DNA of 5,702 nt from Clostridiales bacterium (lineage in GTDB: Bacteria; Bacillota; Clostridia; Lachnospirales; Lachnospiraceae). The position numbers and the translations under genes were made by a program. The notes beneath the pieces are model-generated. The model did not search any database. It was not told the DNA's origin and was given only the letters and a program-made list of their open reading frames with translations. The stretch is taken from contig JAJUHH010000207.1 in NCBI GenBank assembly GCA_029267975.1, positions 1 to 5,702 of the forward strand, in the 5' to 3' direction. Positions 1 to 5,702 of this stretch are shown piece after piece (within the stretch, counting starts at the first letter, position 1; every line of letters begins with the position of its first letter).

Positions 1-54
1 ATCGGTACCATGGTCAATCTGTATCATATGCTGAATAATCTTCCCAAGCTTCAT
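1..54 (-). CDS. Possible start of an unidentified protein, cut by the window edge
   Basis: An open frame begins at ATG (54-52) and runs off the left edge after 18 codons, reading MKLGKIIQHMIQIDHGTD. An AGGA sequence at 61-64 lies 6 bases before the ATG and could serve as a modest ribosome site. A TTG at 78-76 in the same frame is a possible alternative start, with GGAG at 84-87. The orientation matches all other genes in the window, and the frame starts downstream of a stem-loop that ends the preceding gene. The fragment is too short to assign to any family. A plus-strand frame that stops at 81 cannot be fully excluded as the real gene. Confidence 0.3.
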   Translation of the reverse strand, partial: MKLGKIIQHMIQIDHGTD

Positions 55-126
55 TCTGTTTCCTATTCTGCCCAGCAATGAGGCTCCGGTAATGAAACTC
101 TAAGATCGCATCAGCACTCCAGTAAG

Positions 127-166
127 AAAGGGATTGTACGCTTCATCACCTGCATACAATCCCTTT
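127..166 (-). terminator. Stem-loop, probable terminator of the Nudix gene
   Basis: Bases 127-138 and 155-166 form a perfect 12-bp inverted repeat (AAAGGGATTGTA and TACAATCCCTTT). The loop is 16 bases and can gain two more pairs after one mismatch. Read on the minus strand, the stem starts 9 bases past the Nudix stop codon and ends in TTTCTTACT, a U-rich but imperfect tail. On the plus strand the stem is followed by GTCAGCTTTTT, so the T-run is displaced and termination in that direction is less convincing. The role as a Rho-independent terminator is inferred from position and structure. Confidence 0.7.
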
Positions 167-175
167 GTCAGCTTT

Positions 176-628
176 TTAGAAATACTTCTTATTACCCCAT
201 AAATTACTTTTCTTCAAATCCATATACTCATTATATGCTCTTTCTAATATCTGCTTCTCATTGGCAAATTTGAGCATGTGATAAGCCTCATGGTACTTGT
301 AATAACCGGAGTCCATAAAAAACTCTTCTCTTTGTGGTTTGCTGTAATAGCTATCAGACATCATTAAATACCAATGAACATCCTTTAATACTGTATTTTG
401 CGGTGTGCTGAAAGAATATTGGCTCTTCCCGATATACTTGATAATGGAAGCTGTTGCTCCTGCTTCCTCAAGCACCTCGCGTATGGCTGTTTCTTTATAT
501 TCTTCGCCTTCTTCAACGGTCCCTTTCGGTAGCACCCACCCTTCATACTTGTTCTTGTAATTCTTATACAGTAATAAAATCTTCCCTCTGAATATAACTA
601 CACCACCACAGCTCGTTGCTTCTACCAT
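176..628 (-). CDS. Nudix hydrolase
   Basis: This is a 150-residue protein with one Nudix fold. Nudix enzymes cleave nucleoside diphosphates linked to another group, using divalent metal held by the Nudix helix. The box is complete at residues 36-58: G36, E42, then R50-E51-V-L-E54-E55-A-G57, fitting GX5EX7REUXEEXGU. The preceding W31-V-L-P-K-G resembles dinucleoside polyphosphate (Ap4A/Ap6A-type) hydrolases, so a house-cleaning or alarmone-degrading role is possible, but the substrate cannot be read from the sequence. The tail, about residues 85-150, is rich in Tyr, Lys and Glu with no motif I recognise. The start at 628 is chosen because AGGAGG lies 7 bases upstream and the Nudix fold begins at once. 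The frame is open back to an ATG at 754, but that would put the promoter inside the gene and add 42 residues unlike the family. It appears to be a single-gene transcript with its own promoter and terminator. Confidence 0.93.
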   Translation of the reverse strand: MVEATSCGGVVIFRGKILLLYKNYKNKYEGWVLPKGTVEEGEEYKETAIREVLEEAGATASIIKYIGKSQYSFSTPQNTVLKDVHWYLMMSDSYYSKPQREEFFMDSGYYKYHEAYHMLKFANEKQILERAYNEYMDLKKSNLWGNKKYF

Positions 629-635
629 CGCAATT

Positions 636-641
636 CCTCCT
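636..641 (-). promoter_or_regulatory. Ribosome binding site that fixes the Nudix start
   Basis: On the minus strand this reads AGGAGG, 7 bases before the ATG at 628-626. It selects this start over the longer in-frame ATG at 754. Confidence 0.88.
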
Positions 642-671
642 GCTTTTTGGTGTATCCTTAATCTAGATAGA

Positions 672-700
672 AGTATACAACAACTTGCACAAATTTTCAA
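672..700 (-). promoter_or_regulatory. Sigma-A type promoter for the Nudix gene
   Basis: On the minus strand the -35 box is TTGAAA (700-695) and the -10 box is TATACT (677-672), separated by 17 bases. Both boxes differ from consensus at one position and the spacer is optimal. Transcription would start near 664-666, giving a leader of about 37 bases that contains the AGGAGG site. No operator-like repeat is evident around it, so expression looks constitutive from sequence alone. Its presence suggests that the Nudix gene is transcribed independently of the PBP gene before it. Confidence 0.8.
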
Positions 701-753
701 CCAATTTTTAGCCATCATGTCAAATGTACTACAGAAGCAAGCATTTTGGCCCA

Positions 754-2367
754 TTATTTAAAATATTCTTTTATAATTTCCTGTGCAATTGGCACTGCGT
801 ATTCACTTCCGGTACCGACATTTTCCACAATTATACTAATTACGATCTCCGGATCCTTATAGGGTGCATAACCCACGAACCAGGAGTGTGCTTTTCCTGC
901 AGAATTATCCGCTGAACCCGTCTTCCCGGCAACCTCAACCTTAAGCTTCTTCAGCTTGCTGGCCGTACCATCGGTAACAACTTTACGCATCATTTTACCA
1001 AGGTAGTTCACCTCTTCAGGAGTCATAAGCCGAGCGATCTGGGAGGGGGAATACCGCTTCACAATCGCTCCCTCTGCATTCTCAATATGATCCACCACAT
1101 AGGGTTTCATCATTACGCCGCCGTTAGCAATCGTTGCTGTTATCATGGCATTATGAAGAGGGGAAATGAGCGTTCTTCCCTGACCAATGGCCGTCTGCAT
1201 CTCTTCCTTAATTCCTGAGCTTCCCTTCTCCAGGGCAAAGCTACTGACACTGCTGGCCATATTGACAGGAAGACTCTTGTTGAAGAGGAACTTCTCTGCC
1301 AAAGTGCGAAAGGCGGTCATATCCAATCCTTTTCCGATATTGGCAAAGGAGGTATTACAGGATTCTGCAAAGGAGTCCACCAGGTCAACCTCACCATGTG
1401 CCTTATTGTTATGGCAGTGAATCACCATTTCATCATATTCAATGCTGCCGTCGCAGTCGTAATCATATTTACGGTAAGCAGGATTCTCCCTCATGTATTC
1501 CAGTGCCGTCAGTATCTTAAAGGTAGATCCTGGCGGATATTTTCCTTGGGTAGCACGGTTAATGAGTGCTGCTTCCGTATCCTCATCTGCCACCAGTTCC
1601 TCCCAATCTTCATCAATGGTATTGGGATCATAGGATGGCTTGGATACCATAGCCAGTACCTTGCCTGTAGAAGCTTCCAGTACAACAACCGCCCCACGGT
1701 TGTCGCCCAGGGCCTCATAGGCCAATTCCTGCAGCCTACTATCCAGTGTGGTCACCACATTATCTCCGGGGCTCTTACTTCCCGACAGATCGGAATACAT
1801 TACCTCCAGGGTATTGATATTGGTGGTGAGCAGACGGATATTCTCCGACTCCTCGATCCCTGTCTTTCCCTTGCTGGTTCTGCCAACCACAGGAGCAAAT
1901 ATAGCACCATAGGGATATTCTCTGCTTTCCTTTCCATCCTCATCCACTTTCGTATGGGCAAGTACCTCACCATCCGCAGACAGAATGTCACCTCTGATGA
2001 TCCGTTGTGAGAGTACCTCCTGACGCTTATTATAGCTATTATTAATCACTTCATCACTTTTCATACTGATGAAATAGGTATAATATCCGGCCATAATTAC
2101 AAAGAAGCCCAGAAAGATATAGATAATATTGAATATAGGTTTTTTCGGATCAGGGATTTTTTCAGGTGTTTTATTCCGTCCCGACATACCGTGCTGTCCC
2201 GATATACTCTTTTGTCCTGATATACCATGCTCTCCTGACAATTCATGCTCTTCTTTTCCTTGAGCTTTGTATTCTTCGTACCTTTCCTGCCTTGCTGTCT
2301 TTTCTTTCTTTTGCTTCTTTTTATTCTCTCTCTTATTATCCTTCTGCATAAACTTTATGTGCCTCAT
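754..2367 (-). CDS. Class B penicillin-binding protein (peptidoglycan D,D-transpeptidase)
   Basis: This 537-residue membrane-anchored transpeptidase cross-links stem peptides of peptidoglycan outside the cell and is a beta-lactam target. The N-terminal 77 residues are cytoplasmic and very Lys/Glu-rich (about 9-40), followed by a short tandem repeat (43-66). One membrane segment spans about 78-100. A short pedestal region with the RGDIL motif (125-129) leads into the transpeptidase domain from about 203. All three active-site motifs are intact: S281-T-F-K284 (nucleophile Ser281), S336-C-N338 and K482-T-G484. There is no long dimerisation domain, PASTA repeat or glycosyltransferase domain. This architecture resembles mycobacterial PbpA, which is also encoded next to rodA, apart from the extended tail here. 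The start is supported by GGAGGG 6 bases upstream. The ATG overlaps the SEDS gene stop by 4 bases, implying translational coupling. Whether it serves elongation, division or sporulation cannot be told from the sequence. Confidence 0.96.
   Translation of the reverse strand: MRHIKFMQKDNKRENKKKQKKEKTARQERYEEYKAQGKEEHELSGEHGISGQKSISGQHGMSGRNKTPEKIPDPKKPIFNIIYIFLGFFVIMAGYYTYFISMKSDEVINNSYNKRQEVLSQRIIRGDILSADGEVLAHTKVDEDGKESREYPYGAIFAPVVGRTSKGKTGIEESENIRLLTTNINTLEVMYSDLSGSKSPGDNVVTTLDSRLQELAYEALGDNRGAVVVLEASTGKVLAMVSKPSYDPNTIDEDWEELVADEDTEAALINRATQGKYPPGSTFKILTALEYMRENPAYRKYDYDCDGSIEYDEMVIHCHNNKAHGEVDLVDSFAESCNTSFANIGKGLDMTAFRTLAEKFLFNKSLPVNMASSVSSFALEKGSSGIKEEMQTAIGQGRTLISPLHNAMITATIANGGVMMKPYVVDHIENAEGAIVKRYSPSQIARLMTPEEVNYLGKMMRKVVTDGTASKLKKLKVEVAGKTGSADNSAGKAHSWFVGYAPYKDPEIVISIIVENVGTGSEYAVPIAQEIIKEYFK
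2170..2241 (-). repeat. Four tandem 18-bp units inside the PBP gene
   Basis: Codons 43-66 of the PBP form four consecutive imperfect six-residue units: LSGEHG, ISGQKS, ISGQHG and MSGRNK. Each is encoded by 18 bases sharing a core of the type TATCAGGACA or TGTCGGGACG. The Ser-Gly pair is invariant while the last three residues vary. The repeat sits in the cytoplasmic tail before the membrane segment, where it should be a flexible linker. Expansion or contraction by whole units would keep the frame. Confidence 0.85.
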
Positions 2368-3707
2368 ACGCTTCCCTCCGTATCTGCAGACGATTGCATA
2401 TTTGTTTCCCTGGATCTTCTTCCCGGCAGGTACACACCCTGAAGCATCATAAACATGATGATCACTGATAAAATAGAGCTTCCGCCGGCACTGATCAATG
2501 GAAGGGTAACCCCTGTGGAAGGGATGAACTTAATCACCCCGCCAATGGACAGAATGACCTGGAAGGCAAACATCACCGAGAATCCAACACAAACAAGCCT
2601 GAGAAAGGTATCTTCCTTCCTTAAGGCTATGTTAATAAACATGATAAAACAGCTGGCATAGATCATTATGATACAGATAGCAAATAAACCGCCCAGCTCT
2701 TCCGATATAGCTGAAAAGATAAAATCACTGCTAACCACCGGTATATCGGTAGGTAAACCTCTGTTTAAGCCCATACCAAACCAACCCCCGGTACCAATCG
2801 CGAAGAGGGATTGGGTAATCTGATAGCCCTCATTATCAATATAAGCAAAGGGATTCGTCCATGCCAAAACACGTATCCTGACATGACCGAACAGTTGGTA
2901 TGCAGCAATGGCAGCCAAGCTTCCCCCAATCAGACCGGAGAATAAGTACAAGGGTCTCATGGATGCAGCATAAAGTACAAATATATATGTTACAAAGAAG
3001 ATTAAAGCTCCGCCAAGGTCTCTGGACAGGACCAGAACGATCACATTTAATCCTGCCATGACAGATATGAAGCAGACCCTTTTAAAATCGGTCCCTTGGG
3101 CAAACAAGGACGCAAGACTAAGTACAAATAGCAGCTTTACAAATTCCGAGGGCTGTATGGATACCCCGGCAATGGTCAGCCAGTTGGTAGCTCCGTGGGT
3201 GGTGGTTCCGATGATCAATACAAGCAGGAGAATGCTAATTCCCACCCCACCGTAGATCCAACCATACTTTGCGTTTCCCTGCAGCTTGTGCATCAGATAG
3301 GGAACAATGAGACTTACGATACAGGATCCGGCAACAATGAGTACCTGTTTTACCGATCGATCAAAGGATAATCTTGTCTGAATGATAAAGCCGATGACAA
3401 GGAGCATCAGCATATTACGCAGCAATAGCTTTGACAGCTTCGGATAGAGCGCCTGATACGAGAGCAGCACAAACACAAGCAGTAATACTTCACCGCCATA
3501 CAGATAAATCATTTTTACATCAGCACTTTGCATATAAAGGGTAAAGTATCCGATAAAGTGCAGTACGAATAAGATCGTAGTCAAAAATCCATAGATCCTG
3601 TCCTGCTGCCTCTTATTCTTAAATCGAAATACCGTAAAGCTATAGTAGGTATAGATACCGATCAAAAGCAACATCATATATTTGATGAGTTCAACAACTA
3701 GGTTCAA
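2364..3707 (-). CDS. SEDS-family peptidoglycan polymerase (FtsW/RodA/SpoVE family)
   Basis: This 447-residue integral membrane protein belongs to the SEDS glycosyltransferases, which polymerise lipid II into glycan strands together with a class B PBP. Family signatures are N175-W-L-T-I with S183-I-Q-P-S-E-F-V (183-190), S228-R-D230-L-G-G with the likely catalytic Asp230, G294-Y-Q-I-T-Q-S with the following glycine-rich stretch (to 317), D328-F-I-F-S-A-I-S-E-E-L-G (to 339) and G399-V-T-L-P-L-I-S-A-G-G-S-S (to 411). I count roughly 12-13 hydrophobic segments, about three more than the usual ten. The extra ones lie in the first 90 residues, as in the longer clostridial and actinobacterial members. 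Translation appears to start at TTG (3707-3705), because GGAGGTGATCC precedes it by the right distance; the first ATG in frame would be residue 11 and would cut into the first membrane segment. The stop TGA overlaps the PBP start. It is 52 bases downstream of the U32 gene with no terminator between. An FtsW, RodA or SpoVE role cannot be separated here. Confidence 0.95.
   Translation of the reverse strand: MNLVVELIKYMMLLLIGIYTYYSFTVFRFKNKRQQDRIYGFLTTILFVLHFIGYFTLYMQSADVKMIYLYGGEVLLLVFVLLSYQALYPKLSKLLLRNMLMLLVIGFIIQTRLSFDRSVKQVLIVAGSCIVSLIVPYLMHKLQGNAKYGWIYGGVGISILLLVLIIGTTTHGATNWLTIAGVSIQPSEFVKLLFVLSLASLFAQGTDFKRVCFISVMAGLNVIVLVLSRDLGGALIFFVTYIFVLYAASMRPLYLFSGLIGGSLAAIAAYQLFGHVRIRVLAWTNPFAYIDNEGYQITQSLFAIGTGGWFGMGLNRGLPTDIPVVSSDFIFSAISEELGGLFAICIIMIYASCFIMFINIALRKEDTFLRLVCVGFSVMFAFQVILSIGGVIKFIPSTGVTLPLISAGGSSILSVIIMFMMLQGVYLPGRRSRETNMQSSADTEGSV
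2374..2379 (-). promoter_or_regulatory. Ribosome binding site of the PBP gene inside the SEDS gene end
   Basis: On the minus strand GGAGGG lies 6 bases before the PBP ATG at 2367-2365. It falls within the last codons of the SEDS gene. Together with the ATGA overlap it supports coupled translation and confirms the PBP start that includes the Lys-rich tail. Confidence 0.85.
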
Positions 3708-3710
3708 AGG

Positions 3711-3719
3711 ATCACCTCC
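3711..3719 (-). promoter_or_regulatory. Near-perfect Shine-Dalgarno before a TTG start
   Basis: On the minus strand this reads GGAGGTGAT, matching the 16S rRNA 3' end almost fully and continuing as CC. GGAGG ends 7 bases before TTG at 3707-3705. There is no ATG between this site and codon 11, so the site decides the start of the SEDS gene. Confidence 0.87.
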
Positions 3720-3759
3720 AAGTCCGGTAACTTATCATCGCACTTTTACTGTGATTTTA

Positions 3760-5702
3760 TTATTCAATCCCCCGCTTAAAATGTCCCGTTGTATAATCAA
3801 CAGGTTCAGCGACCTTCTGCTTCTGCCCATAAAACGCCGCTTGGAAAGCACTTAAAATGCTCTTTACTTCTCCCCTGGACTCTCTGGTAAAATCCAAGCG
3901 AAGGGCTGCCGGGTTCAGGCGCTCAATCTCCTCCTTGTATTTTAGCAAGGATAAGGGTTGTCCGTTATATAGTATGTTATAACAGCCCTTACAGTAAGTC
4001 CTCACATAAAAGCTTTTGCCCATACGGTCCACCAGTGTTCCCTGATTACCCTGGATACACTTCTTGCAGCCTTCGGTGCTTTTATACAGGCACTGGGCCG
4101 ATACCATGACTGCCTGATAGCCATAGACAATCAGGTCGCTATCCTCAATGCCAAGAGTATCAAGCTCCTGAGAGTTTAGTTCCACCGGTGCTGTAAAGCG
4201 TATAATGCCAAGCTTTTTATGACGATCAAGCTCTGCAAAGAAGCATTTTGCTTCTTTGTTATAGGTATAGAGATTATAATTTAAGATCAGCTTTTTTCCG
4301 TGCTCATAGCTTTGTAACGAATGAAGAAGTGCAAGTTCTTCAAGATTTTTCACCAGAAAGCCATGAATATCTTTTCTTTTTATTATCTCTGATAATTCCT
4401 TTTTTAACCTTTCATAGATATCCAGCCTGCAAATATGCGGCAGACTTAAGTAGAGCTCCTTCCCTGCAGCCGCTGATTCTGCAGCAATTCCAGTAATATC
4501 TGAAAGTAAAAAGCTATCATAATCAGCATAAATGCTGGTCACCTGCGAGAAGGCGATCGCTTCTTTAAATTGCTCCTGTGTCTGAACGGATACACTCATT
4601 CCCCTGGAAGTGGCTCTTGCTTCCTTCAAAGCTGCAGGGATATCCTTTGACCTATCGCTTAAGACTCTTCGATAGCTCTCTGCAATCAGATCTTGCAGCT
4701 GCACAATTGCCTCCCTGCGAATCTCATTTAACCAGGCCACCGGCACAAAAATATTCTCCCCCATCTCAATCCTTAGACGATCAAAATAGAATAGGGTATC
4801 CCCTGTCTTCTCCAGTGGCGCAGCCAACTTTTCCTGCGTCATCGGCTGCTTCTGCGCTTCCTGGACCAAATCCTTTAAGACGGTCACACTATGCTCCTTC
4901 CAGGTAATGGTAAAGGAAAGAGCTTCACCGCATTTAGCCACAAGATGTCCTTGCAGTGGCTCTTGCTTGTCCTTTTGCAGATACTTGGCTGCTAATTGCT
5001 CCAGTAATTGATTATTCTTAGTCCGGTAGACTTCATGGCCCACCTTGATGCTGCTGGCAGATTTCGTGAGCTTTCCTGCTGCACTGTCACCCGGATACCT
5101 GTCCCGCTTCCCATGCTCTTTTGAATCCAAACGAATACCAACGTTGGTGGTCAGGCTTTCTCCGGCCCGGTGGTCATCCTTCACTGTAAATTCATAGCCC
5201 TCTTCCTCCTGGTGGCGGATCTCCAGAATGTCCTGGGCATTCACATCCTCCTCCAGCGCAATAAATAGCTTGTTCCCCTTAATGCTTGTAACCTTTCCAA
5301 CATATACACCGCTATGATTGGGCCGATACAGGGACATCATGCTCTTACCATTGTAGGTCCTGCTATATCCTTCCGAAAAGCCTCCCCGGTTATAGACATC
5401 CTGTAGTAAAAGCATGTCTTTACGATATTCATCGCTTCGCAGCTGTTTGTCATAGGCTTCCTGACCTTTTTCCAGATAAAGATCCACATATTTGCGATAC
5501 ATCATGGTTACTGCCGCAGCATATTCCGGCCGCTTCATCCTGCCCTCTATCTTAAAGGAGTTAATTCCGGCATCTATGAGCTGGGGCAGGATTTCGACGG
5601 TATTGATATCCTTGGGACTGAGAAGGTATTTTTCCTGTCCCCTTGAGAGCTTTCTATCCCCTGCATAAAACCGGTAGGGCATCCGACAGGGCTGAGCACA
5701 CC
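3760..5702 (-). CDS. U32-family peptidase/RNA-hydroxylation protein, long form, 5' end missing
   Basis: The last 646 or so residues are present; the frame is open through the right edge, so the methionine at 5682 is internal. The first visible residues, CAQPCR followed by MPYRFY, match the U32 motif that normally follows a GNRG-type glycine turn. Counting that methionine as 1, F43-K-I-E-G-R-M-K-R-P-E (to 53) is the second U32 signature, residues about 125-220 look like a beta-rich domain, and about 222-345 matches the DUF3656 'collagenase' region. The C-terminal part, about 362-605, looks like a second, diverged barrel and carries cysteines C531, C539, C542, C564 and C567, the last four as two CxxC pairs. 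U32 proteins were named as peptidases, but studied members such as E. coli RlhA and TrhP act in 23S rRNA or tRNA hydroxylation, and related ones hold Fe-S clusters. RlhA, which also has DUF3656, is the closest match by layout, so rRNA or tRNA modification is more likely than proteolysis. The family is clear; the substrate is inferred. Confidence 0.93.
   Translation of the reverse strand, partial: CAQPCRMPYRFYAGDRKLSRGQEKYLLSPKDINTVEILPQLIDAGINSFKIEGRMKRPEYAAAVTMMYRKYVDLYLEKGQEAYDKQLRSDEYRKDMLLLQDVYNRGGFSEGYSRTYNGKSMMSLYRPNHSGVYVGKVTSIKGNKLFIALEEDVNAQDILEIRHQEEEGYEFTVKDDHRAGESLTTNVGIRLDSKEHGKRDRYPGDSAAGKLTKSASSIKVGHEVYRTKNNQLLEQLAAKYLQKDKQEPLQGHLVAKCGEALSFTITWKEHSVTVLKDLVQEAQKQPMTQEKLAAPLEKTGDTLFYFDRLRIEMGENIFVPVAWLNEIRREAIVQLQDLIAESYRRVLSDRSKDIPAALKEARATSRGMSVSVQTQEQFKEAIAFSQVTSIYADYDSFLLSDITGIAAESAAAGKELYLSLPHICRLDIYERLKKELSEIIKRKDIHGFLVKNLEELALLHSLQSYEHGKKLILNYNLYTYNKEAKCFFAELDRHKKLGIIRFTAPVELNSQELDTLGIEDSDLIVYGYQAVMVSAQCLYKSTEGCKKCIQGNQGTLVDRMGKSFYVRTYCKGCYNILYNGQPLSLLKYKEEIERLNPAALRLDFTRESRGEVKSILSAFQAAFYGQKQKVAEPVDYTTGHFKRGIE

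Noticed and set aside
1..81. Plus-strand frame ending in TGA at 79-81 as the tail of a converging gene
   Set aside because: It is open from the edge for only 26 codons with no recognisable motif, and the following stem-loop has a displaced T-run in that direction. It is not excluded, only less favoured than the minus-strand start.
701..753. Terminator after the PBP gene
   Set aside because: Only short, interrupted complementarity (such as AAATG with CATTT) is present and no T-run follows, so read-through into the Nudix gene remains possible.
176..754. Longer version of the Nudix protein starting at the ATG at 754
   Set aside because: The added 42 residues have no family counterpart, there is no ribosome site, the sigma-A promoter would lie inside the gene, and the first codon would overlap the PBP stop. 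The start at 628 has AGGAGG at ideal spacing.
1396..2010. 204-residue plus-strand open frame
   Set aside because: It lies wholly antisense to the PBP transpeptidase domain, lacks a ribosome site and shows no recognisable motif, while the minus strand encodes all active-site motifs.
3708..3770. Promoter between the U32 and SEDS genes
   Set aside because: A TTGAAT-like -35 can be found, but no -10 box lies at 16-18 bases from it; the AT-rich stretch is not enough.
4578..4907. 109-residue plus-strand open frame
   Set aside because: It is antisense to the DUF3656 part of the U32 gene and has a low-complexity, Pro/Ser-rich translation typical of a shadow frame.

Overview
This window looks like an ordinary chromosomal stretch from a low-to-moderate GC Firmicute. 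The best guess is a clostridial species of the Lachnospiraceae type. The reasons are strong GGAGG ribosome sites, a sigma-A style promoter, a SEDS/class B PBP pair, and a long U32-family protein of the kind common in that group. Every gene I can support lies on the minus strand, so the transcriptional order runs from the right edge to the left.

Reading in that direction, the window opens inside a long U32-family protein (5702 to 3760, 5' end missing). It carries the U32 cysteine and FKIEGR-type motifs, a DUF3656-like middle and a cysteine-rich C-terminal part. After 52 bases comes a SEDS-family (FtsW/RodA/SpoVE) peptidoglycan polymerase (3707 to 2364), which starts at TTG behind a near-perfect Shine-Dalgarno sequence. 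Its stop overlaps by 4 bases the start of a class B penicillin-binding protein (2367 to 754). These two are a glycosyltransferase/transpeptidase pair that should work together at the membrane to polymerise and cross-link peptidoglycan. No terminator or convincing promoter is visible between the three genes, so they are probably one transcript starting to the right of the window.

The gap from 629 to 753 holds a clean sigma-A promoter (TTGAAA, 17 bases, TATACT) that drives a separate Nudix hydrolase gene (628 to 176). A 12-bp perfect stem-loop at 127-166 follows it as the likely terminator. At the left edge, a short minus-strand open frame (54 to 1) may be the start of a further gene that cannot be identified.

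I see no mobile element, CRISPR array, tRNA, rRNA or riboswitch. The most notable points are the TTG start of the SEDS gene, a four-unit 18-base tandem repeat in the cytoplasmic tail of the PBP, the coupled SEDS-PBP overlap, and the linkage of a probable RNA-hydroxylation-family protein to wall synthesis genes. Nothing here clearly indicates a new biological system.
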